This document shows positions 61,389-64,000 of a stretch of DNA of 64,000 nt, one piece after another. The position numbers and the translations under genes are program-made. The notes below the pieces were generated by a model that worked only from the letters and a program-made list of their open reading frames with translations, had not been told where the DNA came from and searched no databases. Source of the DNA: JANLTX01 sp049840835. Lineage in GTDB: Bacteria > Armatimonadota > Armatimonadia > Armatimonadales > Armatimonadaceae. Where the stretch lies: contig JASGJG010000024.1 of assembly GCA_049840835.1 (NCBI GenBank), forward strand, positions 1-64,000, read 5' to 3'. Positions within the stretch are counted from its first letter, which is position 1; the number at the start of each line of letters is the position of its first letter.

Positions 61389-62355
61389 GCTCTGCCGGGC
61401 GTACTTTATTGGCTTTTTGATTATTGGTCTGGCCGGGTGGGTTATTGGAGAGCGCTGGTGGCTCACTATTCTGCTTACCTACCCCCCACAGGTTGTCTTT
61501 CTGATTCCTGGCCTGCTATTGCTGCCCTTTGCGCTGATAAGTCGCTCTATTCCGGCCCTGCGCTGGCTGGTTGCGGCGGGCCTGCTCTGGGCGCTACTAG
61601 AAGGCGCACGGTGGCCGCTAGTGCCACGCTGGGCTAGCACCAATGAAACCACTATCAAGGTGCTGACCTACAACATCCATAGCGCCACAGGTGGGGTAGA
61701 GAAGATAGCCGGAGCGATTCGAAAAGAGAATCCAGAGGTTATCTGCCTGCAAGAAGCCAAGCCCTGGCTGAACCTGCCCAACCCCGTGCCTGCCCTGCAG
61801 CAACTACTCCCCGAGTGGACCTTCACGAACTCCGGTGATGTGGCTATCGGAATTCGTGGCGGGAGTATCGAGCGCCAGGAGATTCAGCCTTACCCGGTGC
61901 CGGGCAGCTTTCGACTGGCTCTGGGGGTTCAGACCCACCTGAAAGGCCGCCCGATCACGATTGTCACTACGCATCTGGCGACAGCGATGTATGCGCAGAC
62001 TCTTACCAAGAACCGGCGCGGCATTCCGACTTATCTCACCCAGACCGGTGAGGTGCGCCGGATACAGCTTCAAGGCCTGCGGCAGTTCTTGAACGAGTTC
62101 CCTGGCCCCAAGATAATCTGTGGGGACTTCAATACTCCGCCGCGCGGCGTGGAATACGCTCGGCTCACGCGAGACTTAGATGATGCCTTCGCGGAGTCCG
62201 GCAAAGGTTTCGGCTGGAGCTACCCGGCAAACCGCCCACTACTGCGTATCGACTACATCTTTACGGCGGGTGGCTCCCGAGCGGTAGAGGCGAACACGCG
62301 GGCATGGCCCTACTCGGATCACCGCCCGGTCGTAGCGACTGTCACTCTGCCGTAG
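61336..62355 (+). CDS. membrane-anchored endonuclease/exonuclease/phosphatase family protein
   Basis: 339 residues from the ATG at 61336 (MSRPSSTGGRKGTRWLLKL); TTG 61300 and ATG 61303 are alternatives. Three membrane helices (about 15-100: AYFIGFLIIGLAGWVIGERW, WLTILLTYPPQVVFLIPGLL, LRWLVAAGLLWALLEG) place the catalytic domain outside or at the membrane. The EEP fold follows: TIKVLTYNIHSATGG, EVICLQEAKPWLN with the metal Glu, TIVTTHLATAMY, IICGDFNTPPRGVEY and the catalytic His in PYSDHRPVVATV. It may act on a phosphodiester or phospholipid; many such membrane forms are unassigned. Its last 14 bases overlap the convergent WD40-like gene. Confidence 0.85.
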   Translation: MSRPSSTGGRKGTRWLLKLCRAYFIGFLIIGLAGWVIGERWWLTILLTYPPQVVFLIPGLLLLPFALISRSIPALRWLVAAGLLWALLEGARWPLVPRWASTNETTIKVLTYNIHSATGGVEKIAGAIRKENPEVICLQEAKPWLNLPNPVPALQQLLPEWTFTNSGDVAIGIRGGSIERQEIQPYPVPGSFRLALGVQTHLKGRPITIVTTHLATAMYAQTLTKNRRGIPTYLTQTGEVRRIQLQGLRQFLNEFPGPKIICGDFNTPPRGVEYARLTRDLDDAFAESGKGFGWSYPANRPLLRIDYIFTAGGSRAVEANTRAWPYSDHRPVVATVTLP

Positions 62356-63451
62356 CCCGGTAGAGCGCCAGGTTGCCATCGCCACGGTGCAGGAGTAATG
62401 TCTGTCCATCCGCGCTAGATTGGGTAGAACGAATCGGGTGGGGCTGATTGGTGTCCGGGTCCAGAGGCAGTGGTAGGCGCGCCACGGTGCGCCCTGCACG
62501 GTCCAGAGTACAGAGGGAGCGATCCATATCCAGCACCGTGATACGGTTTCCGCTGGCAGAGAGCGCTACCAGCTCCGGTGCTAAGTACGAGCCTCCACGG
62601 TCCGGAGCCAGGTGGCTCCCATTGCGAGCAAAGAGCGAGAGCCGACGCTCGGATAAGTCTCCTGTAGTGTAGTGCGTCGTTGCTACAAAGCTCAGCGCGA
62701 TAACTCCCCCATCTTCACTCACCAGTAAGCGGGGCTCGGTCCCTTCGATTTTCTGCTCCCAGAGCAATCGACCTGTTGGGCGATCCCACACCATAAGCTT
62801 GGGGTCGGAAGCACTGGCACGGCGGCGGGCGCCGTGCCGTGAGAGCGCCACCAGGGTGTTTCCATCGGCGGAAAGAGTGACATCGAACCAGCGGGCAGGA
62901 TCGGTTTCCCGATGCCGCCAGCCTTTACTGGTACTGATACCAGACGGTAGCCATGTACCACAGGCAAAACTTCCATCTTGCGCCAGGGCCAGAGTCTCTG
63001 GATACCCTTCCACATGCACTGTTTTGGGCGGCGAGGCAGCCCCACCGAGCGCCCAGCGAGTAATGGAGCGGTCTCCGGCGCCTACCACATATGACTTGCC
63101 ATCGAGCGCCACGACCACGGCCCAGATAGGTCCGGAGATCGGCTGTATCCGTGCATTGCTGATACCGCTAACGGCATCTAGAATCATGATCTCGGCGCGC
63201 TGCGGCGCCAGGCGCTTCCAGACCAGCACCTGCCCACCCGGTGCGGCGGCCAGCGAGTCCATGCCAGAGATAGGAGGAGTCCGCCAGAGCTGGTCGCCGG
63301 TCTCGCTATGGAAACGGCGTACCTGCCCTTTCTCACTCAGCCAGGCGATGGTCTGACCATTCGGAGAAAGGGAAAAGGCTAGCAGCGAAGGCGCCGGGCG
63401 TTCCCAGACCATGGTCCACCGTGGCTTACCATCGCTGCCATCCCTTCTCAT
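62342..63451 (-). CDS. WD40/PQQ-like beta-propeller protein
   Basis: 369 residues without signal peptide. About seven beta-propeller blades, each with an S-P-N-G-x-T-I-A-W-L- or D-G-x-x-like turn: LAFSLSPNGQTIAWLSEKGQ, VRRFHSETGDQLWRTPPISG, AVVVALDGKSYVVGAGDRS, WFDVTLSADGNTLVALSRHG, VWDRPTGRLLWEQKIEG, LVALSASGNRITVLDMDRSL. It could be a scaffold; nothing suggests catalysis. Its ATG overlaps the pdxT stop by 4 bases, an odd partner for a vitamin B6 enzyme. Confidence 0.8.
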   Translation of the reverse strand: MRRDGSDGKPRWTMVWERPAPSLLAFSLSPNGQTIAWLSEKGQVRRFHSETGDQLWRTPPISGMDSLAAAPGGQVLVWKRLAPQRAEIMILDAVSGISNARIQPISGPIWAVVVALDGKSYVVGAGDRSITRWALGGAASPPKTVHVEGYPETLALAQDGSFACGTWLPSGISTSKGWRHRETDPARWFDVTLSADGNTLVALSRHGARRRASASDPKLMVWDRPTGRLLWEQKIEGTEPRLLVSEDGGVIALSFVATTHYTTGDLSERRLSLFARNGSHLAPDRGGSYLAPELVALSASGNRITVLDMDRSLCTLDRAGRTVARLPLPLDPDTNQPHPIRSTQSSADGQTLLLHRGDGNLALYRATAE

Positions 63452-64000
63452 TGCTGGTCTTTAAAGCTCAGAAAATACTTCAGCAGGGTTGTATCGTCGG
63501 TCAGCTCCGGGTGGAAAGCGCTCGCTAGAAACCGCCCCTGCCGCGCCAGAACCAGCTTGCCATTGTAGGAAGCCAGCTCCTCTACACCGTCACCCGCTTC
63601 TACAATATACGGAGCGCGTATGAAAACCCCATGAATCGGACCAAGCGTGCTATCTATATCCGCCTCGAAGCTGTCTATCTGCCGCCCGAACGCATTACGC
63701 GCCACGGAGATATCCATGAGACCGAGTGTCGGCTGCCCGCCGCGCTCTTCGCCCTGTGTAATCGTCTTGCCCAACAGAATCAGCCCTGCGCAGGTACCCC
63801 AGATAGGCCCGGTAAAGCTCTGAATGGCCTCAAACAGCCCATAGCGTACCATCAGCTTACCGATGACAGTACTCTCACCACCGGGGATAATCAGGGCATC
63901 GCATCTTGCAAGCTGCTCAGCGGTACGAACTTCTACGCTCTCTGTACCAACACGCTCCAGGGCCTTCGCATGGGCGGCAAAGTCTCCCTGGAGCGCTAAG
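63448..64000 (-). CDS. pdxT: pyridoxal 5'-phosphate synthase glutaminase subunit, N-terminus cut by the window edge
   Basis: At least 184 residues are in the window. The frame is open to base 64000: LALQGDFAAHAKALERVGTE, DALIIPGGESTVIGKLM, then the nucleophile Cys in GPIWGTCAGLILLGKT, DISVARNAFGRQIDSFEAD, and the catalytic His in FLASAFHPELTDD, with a stop at 63448. PdxT removes ammonia from glutamine for the PdxS subunit in PLP synthesis. Only the first few residues are missing. pdxS would be expected beyond the right edge, upstream on this strand. Confidence 0.95.
   Translation of the reverse strand, partial: LALQGDFAAHAKALERVGTESVEVRTAEQLARCDALIIPGGESTVIGKLMVRYGLFEAIQSFTGPIWGTCAGLILLGKTITQGEERGGQPTLGLMDISVARNAFGRQIDSFEADIDSTLGPIHGVFIRAPYIVEAGDGVEELASYNGKLVLARQGRFLASAFHPELTDDTTLLKYFLSFKDQQ

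Overview
The window looks like a chromosomal segment of an Armatimonadota-type bacterium (inference). The basis is two tandem prepilin-like proteins whose N-termini carry the FTLIELLVVIAIIAILAAIL type of segment followed by an FPVFAQARAKAR stretch and a late MDGHAK motif, a PEP-CTERM-anchored secreted protein, moderate-to-high GC, and a mix of Gram-negative-like envelope genes with many xylose-isomerase-like TIM barrels and signalling proteins. No rRNA or tRNA gene was recognised. Housekeeping genes present are cysS, an OGG1-type glycosylase, hemL, dnaG, dapB, argG, argH and, cut by the right edge, pdxT.

Layout. 0-3.6 kb: small genes on the minus strand (hypothetical, lipoprotein, kinase, acetyltransferase, Holliday-resolvase-like). 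3.6-8.5 kb: cysS, ogg, a PEP-CTERM protein, a phytanoyl-CoA-dioxygenase-like gene. 8.7-10.7 kb: an ABC-F ATPase with a low-complexity insert. 10.9-13.8 kb: a two-gene signalling unit in which a sugar-isomerase-like TIM barrel is fused to GAF domains and a histidine kinase, translationally coupled to a single-domain response regulator; this is the most unusual system here. 15-22 kb: BMP lipoprotein, hemL, a small metalloprotease, a multidomain class III nucleotide cyclase, dnaG. 22.1-24.6 kb: DUF2227, a sulfite-oxidase-like/pentapeptide fusion and a DUF4476-like gene, all broken by many one-base frameshifts. 24.5-31 kb: a large zinc metalloprotease, an esterase, a membrane hybrid kinase, dapB. 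31-38 kb: argG, argH and an ATP-grasp/alpha-E/transglutaminase operon. 38-47 kb: a REP-associated (Y1) transposase with 57-bp inverted ends, an efflux adaptor, a TIM barrel, tandem prepilins, then an OPA-type transporter and ALDH. 46.7-49.8 kb: glutamine-synthetase-like, kinase and SDR genes that with the preceding two look like a catabolic operon. 50-64 kb: FAD oxidoreductase, DUF899 pair, MgtC, NUDIX, a Gfo/Idh/MocA oxidoreductase behind three iterated operator-like sites, two ankyrin proteins, a TIM barrel, and several envelope or unknown genes ending in pdxT.

Two themes cut across the window. First, at least three families of paired palindromic elements (REPIN-like) are scattered between genes (8.6, 10.7, 32.7, 46.6 and 54.1 kb). 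They share one arm plan (outer palindrome, GCnTTCGnC-like hairpin, GTCC..GGAC hairpin), and one family is identical in plan to the ends of the transposase element at 38.3-38.8 kb. Second, single-base indels, often in homopolymers, break otherwise intact genes (near 0.51, 1.37, 24.6, 43.43 and 48.99 kb, plus a dense cluster at 22.1-24.4 kb). Correcting one base at each restores coherent protein, so I read most of them as sequence or assembly errors rather than gene decay.
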